From Lindgomyces ingoldianus (lineage: Eukaryota > Ascomycota > Dothideomycetes > Pleosporales > Lindgomycetaceae): a stretch of DNA of 64,000 bases. Where the stretch lies: the NCBI RefSeq assembly GCF_010093535.1, contig NW_022985199.1, positions 1 through 64,000 of the forward strand, written 5' to 3'. The position numbers and the translations under genes were made by a program. Below are positions 19,814-32,984 of the stretch, piece by piece (position 1 is the first letter of the stretch; each line of letters opens with the position of its first letter). Below the pieces are notes generated by a model, which saw nothing but the letters and a program-made list of their open reading frames with translations, did not search any database and was not told where the DNA came from.

Positions 19814-21539
19814 TGCAGCCGCGAAGGAGTCACCTGGGCTGACTGATGCGGATGAGAGTGAGTGAGAGAAGGTGAAGGGCGACGGAGAGAGAAATTTGGA
19901 AGGAAATATAGAAGAGGAAGGAGGAGCTTTGACGAATACGGCTTCGTCTGATCATGTGCTGTGGCATTGGAGGAAGGAGTGACTCGCCCAAACTTCAATT
20001 CTGAGAGCAACGAAGACATCCGCCTGGAGCATAGCTACCTTTGACAGTCTGCTAGGTGCTCGGAGATCCTCCAAAAGTCCATTAAATGAAGGAAATCACA
20101 CGAGAGGGTTCTTCCACGAACGGAGGTTGGAGTAAAGCTGCGCAACTGGCCAGTGCCATGACTGCCTTTCAATCGATCCACCCCTTGCAGTGTTCTTCAC
20201 AATCTTTCGCATGTCTAAGGTCACTCGAGGACCTGCGTGCCTTCCAGGAAGCACGCCCGAAGGCCATCCTGCACCCCACGCACCCGAGGTAGTCCGATAT
20301 GGACATGTGGCCTTCATCAGAGCAAAGAGATGAATTATGATTGAGTGATAGCATGTGGGAGCCAGAAACATAAGACTTCATAGAGCGACGAAGTGGCCTT
20401 CAAAACTGGACGAAGTGATTGGTGGACAGAGCTGTCGTAATATCGAAACGCAAAGTCGAGATAGCTGCGGCAAATTGCTCCTCAGCACCAAGACCCCAAC
20501 GAAATGCGCTCTATATCCCCGGTTTACATTCGCTCCCGTGAGTTTGTTAGTTGCTCTCATACATACAAGCATGCATCGGCCGAAAACCCATCAATGCGGT
20601 GGTAGTGGATAGAGTCCGGCATCCCAGCTATCGCCACCACTAGACGCATATTGCCTCCCGCCGTCAGATTCGAACACGGCCCGGCAAAGACGCACAAAAG
20701 CTGCAACGAGGCCAGAAAGGGAACCTCGGCCGTGCTATGCAATACACCTTCTGCCTCTTACCTGCCTCTGCAGCTATAGTAGGAGCATTAATGGAGGAGG
20801 CTGCACGCTGCAAAGCTAAATGCGTTCTGAGAGCAAGCAGACGGCGATGCAAAAGGGATGTGAACTTTGAGTGAGATGAAACACTTGCAGCCGTGGTTTT
20901 AGTAATGCCTCTTAAGGCCTGACGCGCCGTGCACGAAGAGAGATTGCTGGGGGCGCGCAAAGAAGTGGCTGAGAGGTCGATGAAAATAAATGGCGGACAA
21001 GCGTGATTTGTAGCCGAAGCGTGCTTTCTTCCTCCCTCTCCGAGTGCTTCCCCACCAACACCACCTCACTAACCTGCCCTTACTCCCCGACAGCACAGGA
21101 CGCCTCGACGACGCTCCCCTCTCTGGTTCGACTGCGTGTTTGTAGGCGTGCGGCGTAGACTCCACTCCACGGCCTGTATTTTTGCCTCTCTCGTTTTCAC
21201 TTGCACCTTCTCCTAATCTCGCTGTTCGCCGTCGGTGACTGCCCGAGGCCCTCGATCACACCGCCCACCACCTGCACCCGACTTCCCTTCCGGCTACCTT
21301 GTAGCAGGGTTTGGTCCAGCTCATGGTTGTCTGAGTTCGTGTAGCTCTTCCCACGCCCCCCTCCGCCGTGCCATCCTTGCGTGTCCTGGCCCCAGGACCT
21401 CCTCCCTTTACACCTTTTCAGTGGATGCTTCACTTGGTCCGCTGGCAGTGAACTGGTTCACGAGTCAACTTCAGCAGCTGCGTCTGTGGCAGAGGCCCAA
21501 CCCCGCTGTGCGTTTACTCCAACGACACGGTGGTGCAAG
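19814..21539. other. Divergent region between hop1 and the Cdc4-like gene
   Basis: About 1.7 kb holding the promoters of two divergent genes. The half nearer the F-box gene is CT- and C-rich and is probably a long 5' leader. Several short frames occur (for example 21235-21663) but none has a domain or consistent codon use. Confidence 0.5.
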
Positions 21540-24500
21540 ATGGCCTCGGTCCCACCAGCCAACAGCTGCGACCCCGGATCAAAGACCGTGCAACAGCAAG
21601 TCATGGATCCCTACAGCACCTTTGGACAGCTTTCCTTCGCCAAAGCCACTCGTACAACTGTAGTCACAACTACTACCACGACCACGACGTCGCTCCCTCC
21701 GATGCTGATGAAAGCCCCGCGAAGCCTGAAAGAGAGGGACTCGAAGGAATACCCTCTTGCTCATACCCCAGCCCCCGAATCGATCCGGAAGTTTGCTTTT
21801 GACATCGATGGTCTTCAGGCATGCTTTGAAGAGGCCAACAACATTGAGGAGAAAGTGCAAGAGGTACGCTTACTGATATGCGGTGTTGGAACCAAACTCA
21901 TTGCGAACATCATTCCAACATGGAATAACAATCTGAAGACGAGCTCGGGCTGACACACTACGTTTCTTCTAGCATAAATCCCTCCACGATGACCTTCTCA
22001 CCTCGAACGGGAAGATCAGGACAGTAGAATCGTTCGAGGGTCCCCCTGGATTCACCACGCCGAGCCGAGCACCACACTCACATTCCACCACTCTTCACAC
22101 AGCAAAACGACCAGTATCGGGTCGAAGGAAACGGTCATCATCCCCACCGTCGATCGCCGAGGCTGCGGAAATTGCCAGCTACCACCGGCAACGCAACAAG
22201 AGACCACGGGCTTTTGGTCACGATTTGAAAATGGGAAATAATTCACAGATTGGTTCAACCTTCACACCCGAGGAGATGGACGAAGGTGTTCCCGCTACCC
22301 CAGATACGGATGCAGGCAGTTCCGGCTTCTTCAAAATTCCAGAGGCGAGAATCGGCCCAAGAAGAGCAAACCTAAGGTCATCATCGCAGCAGGGCCAGCG
22401 ACAACCCATTCCTGGTCCATGGCGGCTGCAGCAGTCCTTCCCAGGGCCATCCAACACAGGGCAAGGAGAATTGTTTGGTGCATTACCAACGGGCAGTCAA
22501 CCTTCGTCCCATGAAACCACATATTGTACTTCTGTGTTGGACGGTCCGGGCATTTCTGCCACGCCACCTATTGCCGAGACTGACTTGGAGCCCATCGGGC
22601 CGTTCACCACCAACGACAGTGCTTTCCCACAAGCCGGAAGGCCAACCCCACTAGACACAGTTTCTGCACAAGATGCCAGCTTACCAAGCCCCAGCTTGTC
22701 ACCGATCACCGCAGCTGCTACTCTTGCACAGCAACCTACCATGGGAGCATCTTTCCTTGGAGATGATGGGGATGATGATTCCAACGAAGTCTCGAGCCTT
22801 GACATATCTCAGAACTCCATTGGTATGCACAGACACGGTCTCTCTCCAAACTCAAGGAGGATTGAGTTGCCGCAAATGCATGGTGGAATAAGCCCAAATC
22901 CCCAGCTACTAACGCCTACAGTGATGGACATTCCGACCATGCTAGATTCATTTGATGCGATGCCGGAAAAGATGAAGACATATGTCATGTATCAGCTCCT
23001 CCGCAGATGCACAAAGCCCACCCTCCATTTCGTCGCGGACGTTGTGAACCCAGCATTGAAGTGTGACTTCATTGGATTGCTTCCCCTCGAACTAAGCTTG
23101 AATATCATTAAATACCTAGACGTCAAGAGTATGTGCAGCGCTGCACAAGTGTCAAGGAGGTGGAGACATATCATCGATACAGACGAGACGGCTTGGAAAG
23201 AACTCTTGGAGAAAGATGGCTACAGCCTACCCGATGGTGAGCTAGAGCGTGCAGTAAAAGAGGGATGGGGGTGGCAGTATCCACATTCATCAGAGAGCTT
23301 CGAGCGTGACCTTCGACTTACTACCTATAACACTAAATCCGATAGTGAGAACTCTCCAGGTTCTTCTGGTTCGAGCGTTCTTGGAAATAATATTGACGGC
23401 GAGGGAGCAGTGCTAAGATCGTCGTCGGGACGACCTAAAAGGAAGGCAACTAGCAAGCATGGAACGTCCAAGAAATTACGCAAAAAGGGTCCATCCACGT
23501 CCAAATCCCAAGCACCATTGTTCGCGAGGGCTGCCGGACTCCAACATGGACCAATTGCCATTGCAGAAGTTGCAGCAGCAGCTATACCGAGTCCTAATAT
23601 TGGTTTACTAAGCCTGCGGAGCATGCATCTTTTCAAATCCCTATACCAGAGACATCACCTCATCCGAAAGAGCTGGATGGAAGAGGACACAAGGCCGAAA
23701 CATATCGCGTTCCGCGCCCATCAACGCCATGTTGTCACCTGCCTTCAATTCGACACAGACAAGATTCTCACCGGAAGTGACGATACCAATATCAATGTCT
23801 ACGACACTAAGACAGGAGCTTTGCGCAGTCGTCTCGAGGGCCACGAAGGCGGCGTGTGGGCTCTGCAGTACGAAGGCAATACTTTGGTGTCTGGGTCGAC
23901 TGACCGTTCCGTACGCGTGTGGGACATTGAGCGAGGCAAGTGCACACAAGTCTTCCAAGGCCACACGTCTACAGTCCGCTGTCTTGTGATCCTCAAGCCT
24001 ACACAGATTGGCGAGACGATTGATGGGCAACCGATCATGATGCCGAAGGAGCCTCTGATTATTACCGGCTCGCGGGATTCAACCCTACGCGTGTGGAAGC
24101 TTCCCCAAGCAGGCGAGAGAAGCATTATGCAGGCTGGACCCCCTGCTAATGACCACGACAATCCCTACTTCATCCGGGCCTTAACCGGACATCACCACTC
24201 TGTGCGTGCAATTGCTGCACATGGCGACACCCTTGTGAGCGGCAGTTATGATTGCACTGTGCGTGTCTGGAAGATCTCAACGGGAGATGTTTTGCATCGA
24301 CTCCAAGGCCATTCTCAAAAGGTTTATAGTGTTGTGTTGGATCATGTGCGCAGCCGCTGTATCAGTGGTTCGATGGACAACCTAGTCAAAGTCTGGTCCC
24401 TCGAAACTGGGCAATGCCTATTCAACTTGGAAGGCCACACCTCACTTGTTGGTCTGTTAGACTTGAGCCATGAACGGCTTGTTTCTGCCGCAGCCGATTC

Positions 24501-24936
24501 GACATTGCGCATCTGGGATCCTGAAAACGGTCAGTGCAGGAGCACACTCTGCGCACACACTGGTGCCATTACCTGCTTCCAACATGATGGTCAAAAGGTC
24601 ATTTCTGGGTCAGATCGCACATTGAAGATGTGGAATGTTAAGACAGGCGAATTTGTAAAAGATCTATTGACAGACCTGAGTGGAGTGTGGCAGGTCAAAT
24701 TCAACGAACGACGATGCGTGGCCGCTGTTCAGCGGAACAACATGACCTACATCGAGGTAAGATCTCGTTGCAACTAGAATGCGCCTGATCATTGCTAATT
24801 GTGCTCATAGGTCCTGGACTTCGGTGCTGCACGCGACGGCGTTCCTCCTGATCAGCGAGGACGCCGGATTGTCGTTAATTCAAAAGGGCATGAAACAGAA
24901 GACGTGGAGGACATTATCGAGGTTGATCCTGCGTAG
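21540..24936 (+). CDS. F-box/WD40 protein, Cdc4/FWD-1 type SCF substrate receptor
   Basis: Three exons, 21540-21863, 21973-24756 and 24811-24936, give 1077 residues. Such proteins bind Skp1 through the F-box and phosphorylated substrates through the WD40 propeller, for SCF-driven ubiquitination; Cdc4 acts in cell-cycle control, and Neurospora FWD-1 degrades the clock protein FRQ. The first 470 residues are mostly disordered and include a Thr run. A helical segment before the F-box (MPEKMKTYVMYQLLRRC) resembles a Cdc4 dimerisation element. The F-box is near residues 475-520 (LLPLELSLNIIKYLD). About seven or eight WD repeats run from about 688 to 1030 (GSDDTNINVYD, GSTDRSVRVWD, GSRDSTLRVWK, GSYDCTVRVWK). 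I chose the ATG at 21540 for its context (caagATGGCC); an upstream in-frame start is possible. The last exon ends in an acidic tail. Confidence 0.88.
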
Positions 24937-25656
24937 TGGTCCACCAGATCTTTGGAGAAGATTCACGATTGCACATATTCTGAGTATGGTTTAAAAGCAA
25001 TACCCCTTACACGATTTCCGAATATCTTTACGATCGAACGGCCTTAGGCGGATGCCCTGAGTATTTCAGGAACCAGCATGACAAGTCACATGGGTGGCAA
25101 AGTTCTGTTTTTTCTCGTTGCTTCCCAGATGGGGCAGCGGGCCATTGGCATTAATCCTTTACATATGACGGTGTATCATGCAGTATATATAGGTTGACTA
25201 TGGCGTTTTCTGATAGGGAGGTTTACATTGCATGATTAAGGCGCTTGATTCCCTACCTGCTTTCAGGTTGCTTCTTGGAGCAGTCTTCGGATGAATTTCC
25301 AAGCAGGGTTTTTTTCTGTTCCATGGATTCATGGGATGATGGATAGAGCGAACGAATCAAAACATTTCCCAAACTCCTTTTGTTCCAAATCAAAGCAACA
25401 GCTACAACTCTCCCGTTAAATAGATGGAGTGTACCCTCCGTTACCGTTATTGTGTTTGTAACTAATCTTGGGGTGCACATGCGGAATCGTTGAGAGCATG
25501 CGCCACTGTGCCCCTCCACCATCGCTACAAGCCGAAGCCTTGAAATAGGCCCAACACAAACTGCTCACAGGCTTCTGTATTTGAGCAACTTTCAGTCCAA
25601 GTCTAACCTTTCACACTGGCTGCAAACACGCATTGCAGCTGGTGCCCCCTCCCCTA
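24937..25656. other. Intergenic between Cdc4-like and Etp1-like genes
   Basis: Both flanking genes are on the plus strand. The region holds the 3' end of the first and the promoter and leader of the second. The minus-strand frame at 25253-25522 has no support. Confidence 0.5.
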
Positions 25657-27860
25657 ATGCCAGCCTACTTCTTCCACATTACCTTTGAGCTCTACCCATT
25701 GCGCTCCTCACCGACGACGACCTTCACGCCGCCTCCGCAAACTGATATCTTCCAGTCAGAGCTGCCCGACCACCACACTGTTTCCTGGGCCTCTTTCGCC
25801 CCGCCAACGAGCACCTTCTCGGCCATAAAGTCTGCTGCCTCAAGTAGCGACGTTGGCCATCTCCCAAGCCCCCGCGAACGGCCACCAGCAGCGAGACGCT
25901 TCAGTCAGCGCACGCGAGCTTCATTCTCAGAGCACCACGACAGCCCAGTGCCTGTGAACAAGCCGGAGACGAGACCTACGCACAGGAGGACTAAGAGCTT
26001 TGCGCCTAAGGACTGGAGGTTCGACACCGTCTCCATCCAGAGCATCGACATGAACCCGGACGTAGGCGACGATCTCAACAGGCCGCGAGCGAAGAGCCTC
26101 AAGCAACCGTCCCATGCGTCGAATTCGGGGGGTCTGGCGACTAAGGGGAAGTTTATGCCGTCGGACCTGAAGGATACGGAGGTTGGGTGGGGCGTTGTGC
26201 ATCTGTATCGCGATGGCCAAGAAACACCAGGGTTGTATGATGATGTGGGAGTGGTGGGAAGTGCTAGCCAGGACTTCAACGAGGAGGATTGCACGACGCT
26301 GTGTATCCTGGCGGTGCCTTCGTATATGACGCCGTCGGATTTCTTAGGGTTTGTGGGTGAGCGCACGAGGGAGGATGTTAGCCATTTCAGACTTATTCGG
26401 ACGAGCCGCGCGAACAAGTACATGGTGTTGATGAAATTTAGGGACGCGAAGAGAGCGAGGGATTGGAGAAAGCAGTGGAATGGGAAGGCCTTTAATAGCA
26501 TGGAAGTAAGTCCTCTCTTCTCTTCTCTCTTGAGTATGGGAACTTACGCCTCCCCCCCAAGCCTGAGTACTGCCATGTCGTCTTCGTCAAATCCATAAGC
26601 TTCCAAACCGCAGACTCCAACCACGACCCTTCCAGCTATCCGGACCTCACAAACGACCCCTTCACCCCAGCTCCAACAAAGCAACCCACTGCCCCCCTCC
26701 CCTCCAGCGTCTCCTCGCCCGTAGACCCTCCCTCCCTTGCACCTTCCACCCTCACGGCCAAACCCCTTGCACCCCCAACCCCCTCCCTAGTCGAACTCCC
26801 CACCTGCCCCGTATGTCTCGAGCGCATGGACGAAACAACCGGGCTCCTCACAATCCTATGCCAACATGTCTTCCACTGCGCCTGTCTAGAAAAATGGCGC
26901 GGCAGCGGATGTCCCGTATGCCGGTACACGCAAAACGACTCGCTCATCCTCCGCGGCGGTAGCCTCGATGGCGATGCGCCCGAAAACGAATGCTCCGTTT
27001 GCGGCTCCACAGCCAACCTCTGGATCTGTCTGATCTGCGGAAACATCGGTTGTGGGCGCTATGACTCCGCGCACGCTTTCGCGCACTATGAAGCTACGTC
27101 CCATACCTACGCTATGGACGTCGTCACCCAACATGTCTGGGACTACGCGGGCGATGGTTATGTCCACCGGCTTATCCAGAACAAAGCCGATGGGAAACTC
27201 GTGGATCTACCAGCTAGCACCCAGATGCATCCCCATCCGAATTCTATGACAGGCTACGCATCCGACTCCGTCCCGCGCGAGAAACTCGACAACATGGGCA
27301 TAGAATACACATACCTCCTAACCTCGCAACTCGAATCCCAACGCGCATACTTTGAAGAACAAGTCGAGCGCGCAGCAGACAAAGCCGCGAAAGCCGCTTC
27401 CCACGCTGATGAAGCCGCGCGCTCTGTCACCTTGCTGTCACAGGAACTGTCGAGTTTGCAAGCCCAGTACGACGAAGCACAAGCGGCGATCAAGGCGCTG
27501 GAAAAGGACGTTGGGAGACAAGCGAACCGTGCTACGCACGCGAGTGAACTAGCCAGGAAATTGACGAAGCAGTATCAAGAGGAGCAGACGATGAACGAAG
27601 CGTTGATGACAAGAATCACGTTTTTGGAAAAGAAGGCGGAAGATGCGGAAAGCAAGCTGAAGGAGGCGGAGAAGCAGAAAGTGGAGCTTGAGGAACAAAA
27701 TCGGGACTTGAGTTTTTTTATTAGCGGGCAGGAGAAGCTGAGGGAGATGCAGGGGAATGAGATCATGGGGTTACAGGAGGGGGAGGTAGAGAGTGGGTAT
27801 GTGGAGGTGGGGAAAGAAGAGAAAAAGGGGAGGAGGAAGGGGAAGGGGAAGAAGTTGTAG
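25657..27860 (+). CDS. Etp1/BRAP2-type RING and UBP-finger protein
   Basis: Two exons, 25657-26505 and 26562-27860 (intron 56 bp), give 715 residues. Yeast Etp1 (ethanol tolerance protein) and animal BRAP2 bind ubiquitin and ubiquitination factors. The start MPAYFFHITFELYP matches the family. A Ser-rich linker is followed by the BRAP2 RRM-like domain (about 209-290: CTTLCILAVPSYMTPSDFL). The RING-H2 finger is about residues 365-405 (CPVC, CQHVFHCAC, CPVC) and is complete. The UBP-type zinc finger starts near 427 (CSVC, CLICGNIGCGRY, HAFAHYEATSH) with its ubiquitin-binding pattern. A long coiled coil fills residues 540-690 and the protein ends in a Lys-rich tail. The order RRM-like, RING, UBP finger, coiled coil is diagnostic. 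Confidence 0.92.
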
Positions 27861-28755
27861 ATATACGCCTGTATAGGTGGCATGGCATTGGAGTCTCGGG
27901 TCCGTTTAAATTAGGTGGTAGCAACGGACTAGATACTAGACAGTGGGTATTGCTCGCTGTCATGTATCTTTTAGGCGTTTCAGGGGGACCAAGAGAAATG
28001 GCATTCTTTAAATGAGATACCCTAGACAGACCAGTACAAGTTCAACTACTCCGTCAATCAATTACTCTGTGCATTCATTCCTCAGTTTCAACCACCATCA
28101 CCATCACCATCACCACCATTCACAAAAGCATATAACAATGAAACCCGGATCATAATTCTCCCCTCAACCCCAGAAATACTATACACCCAAAAATAAGGTT
28201 TCAGAGACATTTATGCATAAGCCCGCCATCTTTGTTGTCTGCCTTGCCAGCAAATATTTGTTTCGTAGCCGCATAGCCGTTAGAAATCGTCAGTCATTAC
28301 CACCACCACAACAAAAACGACCCTAGACGGTGTTGTAGCCAGTCCATCAGTCGGAGAAGAAAGGAAAAGAAAATGAAGGAAATCCAGCGCCGATTAACAC
28401 CGATCCCATTCGCCTATCCAACATTATATCCAGCCAAAATACCTGGATTGAAAGTCATTAAGCAAGACGAAACCATATGGGCACAATCTTGACGATGATA
28501 AGCCGACTCCAAGACAATCTTCGTTATTCCAACGCATTCATGGAATCTCGTAGTCCCAAGGACAGCCAAGTGGTGGAATCCAAATACTCACTCGTTCAAT
28601 TCAATCAGGCAACTCTGGAAAGCCGGTATTCAAGCTGGAACAACCAATCAAGGGGTACTGCAACCATGTCGAATATAAGGCCGATAGTTAGTCGAGAGAA
28701 GTCTAACCACTTGAAACAAGATGCCGAAATTCAGAAGCGGAGTTGTACTTGCTTG
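27861..28755. other. Convergent intergenic region
   Basis: Lies between the 3' ends of the Etp1-like gene and the formin-like gene. It contains a CAC/CAT-rich microsatellite at 28092-28119. The plus-strand frame at 28477-28824 has no recognisable domain. Confidence 0.5.
28092..28119. repeat. CCATCA-type microsatellite
   Basis: Imperfect tandem CCATCA/CCACCA units in the convergent 3' region between two genes. Confidence 0.75.
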
Positions 28756-31483
28756 TCAAATCCAATCATCATCCTTCTCTTTCTTTCCCACCACCCCAAC
28801 CTCCTTCTCAAACTTCATATCTAAATTTAGGTCAAACCCCAGATCCATCTTAGGCGCTTGGATTTGTGGAGCTTTCTCAACTTTCTTCGGGCTCTTGCTG
28901 GGGCTCTTGACCGGGCTTCCTGGAGGCTTACCATCACTAGGACCCATGCGGACAGGCTTAACATCCCATCCGTCTTCTGATGCAGCGGCAATCCACAGCT
29001 TTACCGCATCGTGAACAGCGCCGTAGTACTTTGGATTACAGGCCCGAAGATGGCCCATCAGTTTCTCAAACCCGGAGACTTTGAATTCGTTGCGGAGGGT
29101 ATTGCGGGAGTCCTTGGTCGGGAGACTGGCGATGAGAGCATTTAGGAGGTCCAGGTGAGTGGCTATGTAGTTGGTGGCATCCCACTCAACTCCACCGACA
29201 TAAGGAGCAGCAGGCACAATAGCTCGAGGGCCAGGGAAGTGAGTCTTCGTGTATGACTTTGGTTCAGCGCTGGTAGGTGTTTGGGGTAGTGGAATGACAT
29301 TAAGATGGTGAATGAAGATCCAAAAAACTTCTTTGGTGACGTTGGTTATCTCTTTGCACCATACCTGGTATGGACGGGGTTGGTGCATTTGGAGAATGAA
29401 AGGAACGGTTGACGAGTGCTTCTCTTTGACGGGATCCTTGAGATACTTCAGAAGTTCAGTGGCCCGAGAAGGTAGATCAAGCTCCGACGCGGCAGAGAGG
29501 TGAGCGAAGAGGAGCTGAACTATAAGTTCGCGGGTAGTGAAATCGCTAGGTCCTTTGTGTTCCTCATCAAACAACATCGCAAGCAAGGCAGGGAAAAGCG
29601 TGGGTGCAATCTCCGCAAGTTGTTTAAGGGCTGAGTCGGTTGTGCAGAGACCCTTAAGACACCGGAGGACTTCGTGGAGTAATTGGTCTTCATGGTCTTC
29701 GCGCCACTCAACCTCCATGATCCGATGGAGTAGACTGACCAATTCACTCATTCCGCCCTCTTTCATAAAGTCATCAACCCACTCCACGGTCTCGTTGCGA
29801 AGGAGAAGTCGAAGCTTGTGGAGTTTCCCTACCTCCACCTGCTGCGGTTTCTGGGTCTTTTGCATATATGTCACAAACTCATCAGGCGTGGTGGCCTTTT
29901 GACCCTTTGAGATGGACCGTTGGGATCCATTGGAGATGAGCGATCTTGAGGAAGGAGACTTCGGGATCGGATTCGGCTTGGACGACTTTCTCTCGTTCAA
30001 AGCAGCCTCGGCCTTTTGCTTCTTTAGGGGCGAGTCACCCTTGCTGAATGTAAACGTTCTGCTTCGTGGTCGACTACGCTTAGAAGAGGTCTCCAAGGTA
30101 GTAGCCTCTAATGGTGCGACCTCTTCTCCATCCGAGTCTTCCCGAGATTTAGCGGACCTGCTCAGAGTCGACTTTGTTGATTTCTTTCCGGTAGTTCCAC
30201 CGACCGAGGAATGCGCTGATGTTGCCCGAGAGCCTGACTGTGGAGTATCGAGTTTGTGAGTGCGGACAAAGTCGGCCTTGACCTCGAGTTTGAGAGTTCG
30301 CATTTGGGCTCGTTGGTGTTGCGGGATGTTCCTCGATTCCTATGGACCACCTATCAATACTATTTGACAAAGTTAGGTAGAGAAGATGGCTTACTAGAAC
30401 AGCTTCAAACTCGGCCTCGACGATTTTCCGGTCGAGTTTGACTTGTGGCGTACCAGCCTGTGGCTCCCTATTTCTTCCGTTAAAAGCAGCGACGGCAGCC
30501 ATGACTCGATTGCCCTTCTTCGGCGGACTGGGTTGTTGCTTCGCCGTCGTCCTCTCTTTGGATTTGTGGCCATCGGAGCTAGTGCGCTTTAACATGCTTC
30601 GTGTTGTAGCGCCCTTCGGAGGAGAGGCACCGTTTGACCGCCCCTCGTTCCCCCTTGAGTCCGAAAGTGGAACTCTGTCATTATTCATCTTTCGTGAGAG
30701 TGTCTCGAACAAAGAGGTGGCAGACGCACTGGTAGACAGGATCGTGGACTTCGGTCGCTCTTTGATGACTGGCCGCTTCTGCAGCGAGGGCTGACCATAG
30801 TCGAAGAAGTTGCGCTGTTTGGAGGGGGAGTAGTCAGCCGGGGTATAGAGGCGGATTTCCTGCTCAATACTTCGCCGGTCGTTGAGAGGGACCTTGCTGG
30901 TTGTAGTGACTTCCTGGAAGGGCTGGCTGCTGAACTGAGCCCAGATGGGAGTCTGGACCGGAGCAGCAGCATTGGAGGAGCTGGGCGGCGTCGTGTTCTC
31001 CTTGTCTTTCTGTGTGGGCGTTCGCTTTCCAGCCTTGGGCGACTTGGCCTTCTGGAACATGGCAGCGAGGTTGGTAGAAGACTTTGTCTTCTTTGGCTTC
31101 TCTGCTACCCTCGTCTCTTCCCTTACCCGGCTCGGCTCTCTTGACTGCTTCCCCTTCATCGTGTCTCTATCCTTATCCTTTCCCAGCGATCGCAGGGACA
31201 CTGTGCTGAGGGTCTTCTTGTGAAGTCCCTTGGCAGGGCTTTGCTTCACTTCCTGAGACTTGCGCGGCGTCGACGGGTTGCTAGGAATATTCTGCGTCCG
31301 GGCTGCAGATCGAACTTGGCTGCGCGGATGGTCTGGCAGCAGCAATGGCGTCGGATTGCTTAGCGTGGTGCCATCGGACGGCGAACGCCTGTGGTTCTTT
31401 GGCACAATAATAGACTTGAGGACCGAAGACGACTTGTTCCGGCGATGACCCCGCTGGTCAACTGCCGCACTGGTCGCCGCCAT
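28756..31483 (-). CDS. Formin-like GBD/FH3 armadillo protein without FH2
   Basis: Two exons, 30395-31483 and 28756-30339 (intron 55 bp), give 890 residues. The splice rebuilds a GTPase-binding motif across the junction: FEAVL joins ESRNIPQHQRAQM and LEVKADFVRTHKL, as in diaphanous-type formins. The armadillo-like GBD/FH3 region then runs from about residue 515 to 830 (FVTYMQKTQ, LRLLLRNETVEWVDDFMKEGG, VLRCLKGLCTT). The FH1 Pro-rich and FH2 actin-nucleating domains are absent; the protein ends in a Lys/Ser-rich tail about 60 residues after the armadillo part. The first 350 residues are basic and disordered. Fission yeast has a predicted GTPase-binding protein, Rid1, which I believe is of this kind. 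A Rho/Cdc42-binding, polarity-related role is inference. I chose the ATG at 31483 (MAATSAAVDQ); 31537 is an in-frame alternative. Confidence 0.82.
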
Positions 31484-31967
31484 TGAAGCCTTCAGGAATG
31501 AAGATCGGGAAACAGAGACCGGGGCTCCAGGGCACACCCCTAAAGTAAGAAATAGAAGAAGGTGTTTTGGCTATAATAGAAAGGCGAAAGGTAATATAGA
31601 AGGAAGTGTTGGGGTTGGGGCACGATGGTCGTTCCCGGTTCGTTGCCAAGCGCAAACATACGGCCGTTTCCAGAGCAACCAAAATGGATGCCCTAGCCCA
31701 ATGCACACTAGCACCGACCCTCATAACTAACCCCTCCCCACTCACTCTTGCATCATAAGGATCACGGCAATGATCTAGTTGGCACCGACTTTGCTGGAAG
31801 TTTATTACCTCCTCATATTAATTCGAGGCTCAATCGCGATAGTTGACTCAGATTTTACTAGAAAATGCCTATCTCAAATGCTGCTCCTCTCCCAGCTATA
31901 TAATCTCCCAGTTCTCCTCCTATCCTCCCCTCTCCCCATTTTGAACGACAACATAAACCATTTACTC
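31484..31967. other. Intergenic between formin-like and secreted S/T-rich genes
   Basis: Contains the promoter of the formin-like gene and the 3' flank of the Ser/Thr-rich gene. I see no further gene. Confidence 0.5.
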
Positions 31968-32984
31968 TCAAGCCTCAAACATCAAACGGTCACCAGCTGC
32001 CAAACCCCTCCGTCGGTTGAATATGCTGCTCGTCACATTCAGTGATGTAGTCGTCGATGTCGTAAAAGTTGGCCCTGTATATTGTGTGGTGGATGTAGTG
32101 CTATTTGCATACGGAGGCCTTGTCGTATACCCAGAGGTCGTCGTGCATCTTGAAGTGGATATTGTCGACAGAGGAGATGTACCAGATGAACCAGTACCTG
32201 TGCCCTGTGTCGGAGCAGTTAAAGTGATCACCGTCGTTGAAGTTGAGGTGCCTTTGGTTAACGTGATATTGTAGGTTGAGGTCGTTGAAGACATAGAGCT
32301 ATCAGGAACTGAGGTTGTTGAATTTAGCGACGTAACCGGGGTCGACGATATGGAGGTGGTTTTTCGGGTGGCCAGTGTTGTGCAAGGCATAACGGTTGAG
32401 CGCGTGATAATCAAAGTTACAGTACGTATTATAGTCTATTGTTTCAAGTCAGTGAAGGTTCGCGGAAATGCACAGTTTTAAAGCAACATACAGCGCTTGT
32501 AGTGGTAATGAATGCGGGAGTGACACCCAGGCAAGAACAGGCACTCGAGTAATGTTCGTCCGTGCAGGCACTTGTAGCGTAGAACGGGATGCTTCCATGC
32601 GTTATAATAGCTGTGATAGTTGAAACTTGAGGAACTGGATCTCGTTTCTTGTTAGGAGAAGCGGTCGTGCTAACGGTAGTAAAGGATGAACCAGAAGTCG
32701 TAGAGCATGGTGGGACTACCGTCAATGTCGATGGGACGGTAACAGTTGTGGTGATGATGCTAGATTACGGTTAATTATGGGCTTCTAAGTTTTGCTCTGT
32801 ATTCATACATTGGGTCCACTAGGACTGAGGTTGTCATGTAGTTCATGCAATTGCTGGTTCCCGTAGCAGGGTGATTTGGTCCTCGTCGCGTCCCGCCGAC
32901 TGCTCGAAGGCAGTTATCTTGGAAGCATTCTTGGGCAAAACAGAGTGTAAAAAGCAGAAACGTAGCAAGTGAAAGGAACCCCAT
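31968..32984 (-). CDS. Secreted Ser/Thr-rich protein
   Basis: Three exons, 32809-32984, 32492-32759 and 31968-32435, with introns of 49 and 56 bp. They join in frame to 303 residues. The N-terminus (MGFLSLATFLLFTLCFAQE) is a signal peptide. A short Cys-containing region follows, then long stretches of Ser and Thr with repeated Thr-Thr-Thr and Ser-Thr-Thr, typical of heavily O-mannosylated fungal surface proteins. Cysteines cluster in the middle (SACTDEHYSSACSC). A dibasic NKKRD site could be cut by a Kex2-type protease. There is no hydrophobic C-terminal GPI signal; the tail ends NRRRGLAAGDRLMFEA, so it is probably released or wall-bound by other means. No enzymatic domain is visible. Confidence 0.72.

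Noticed and set aside
19753..20019. 88-codon frame overlapping the hop1 start
   Set aside because: It overlaps the N-terminal exon of hop1 in another frame and has low-complexity composition.
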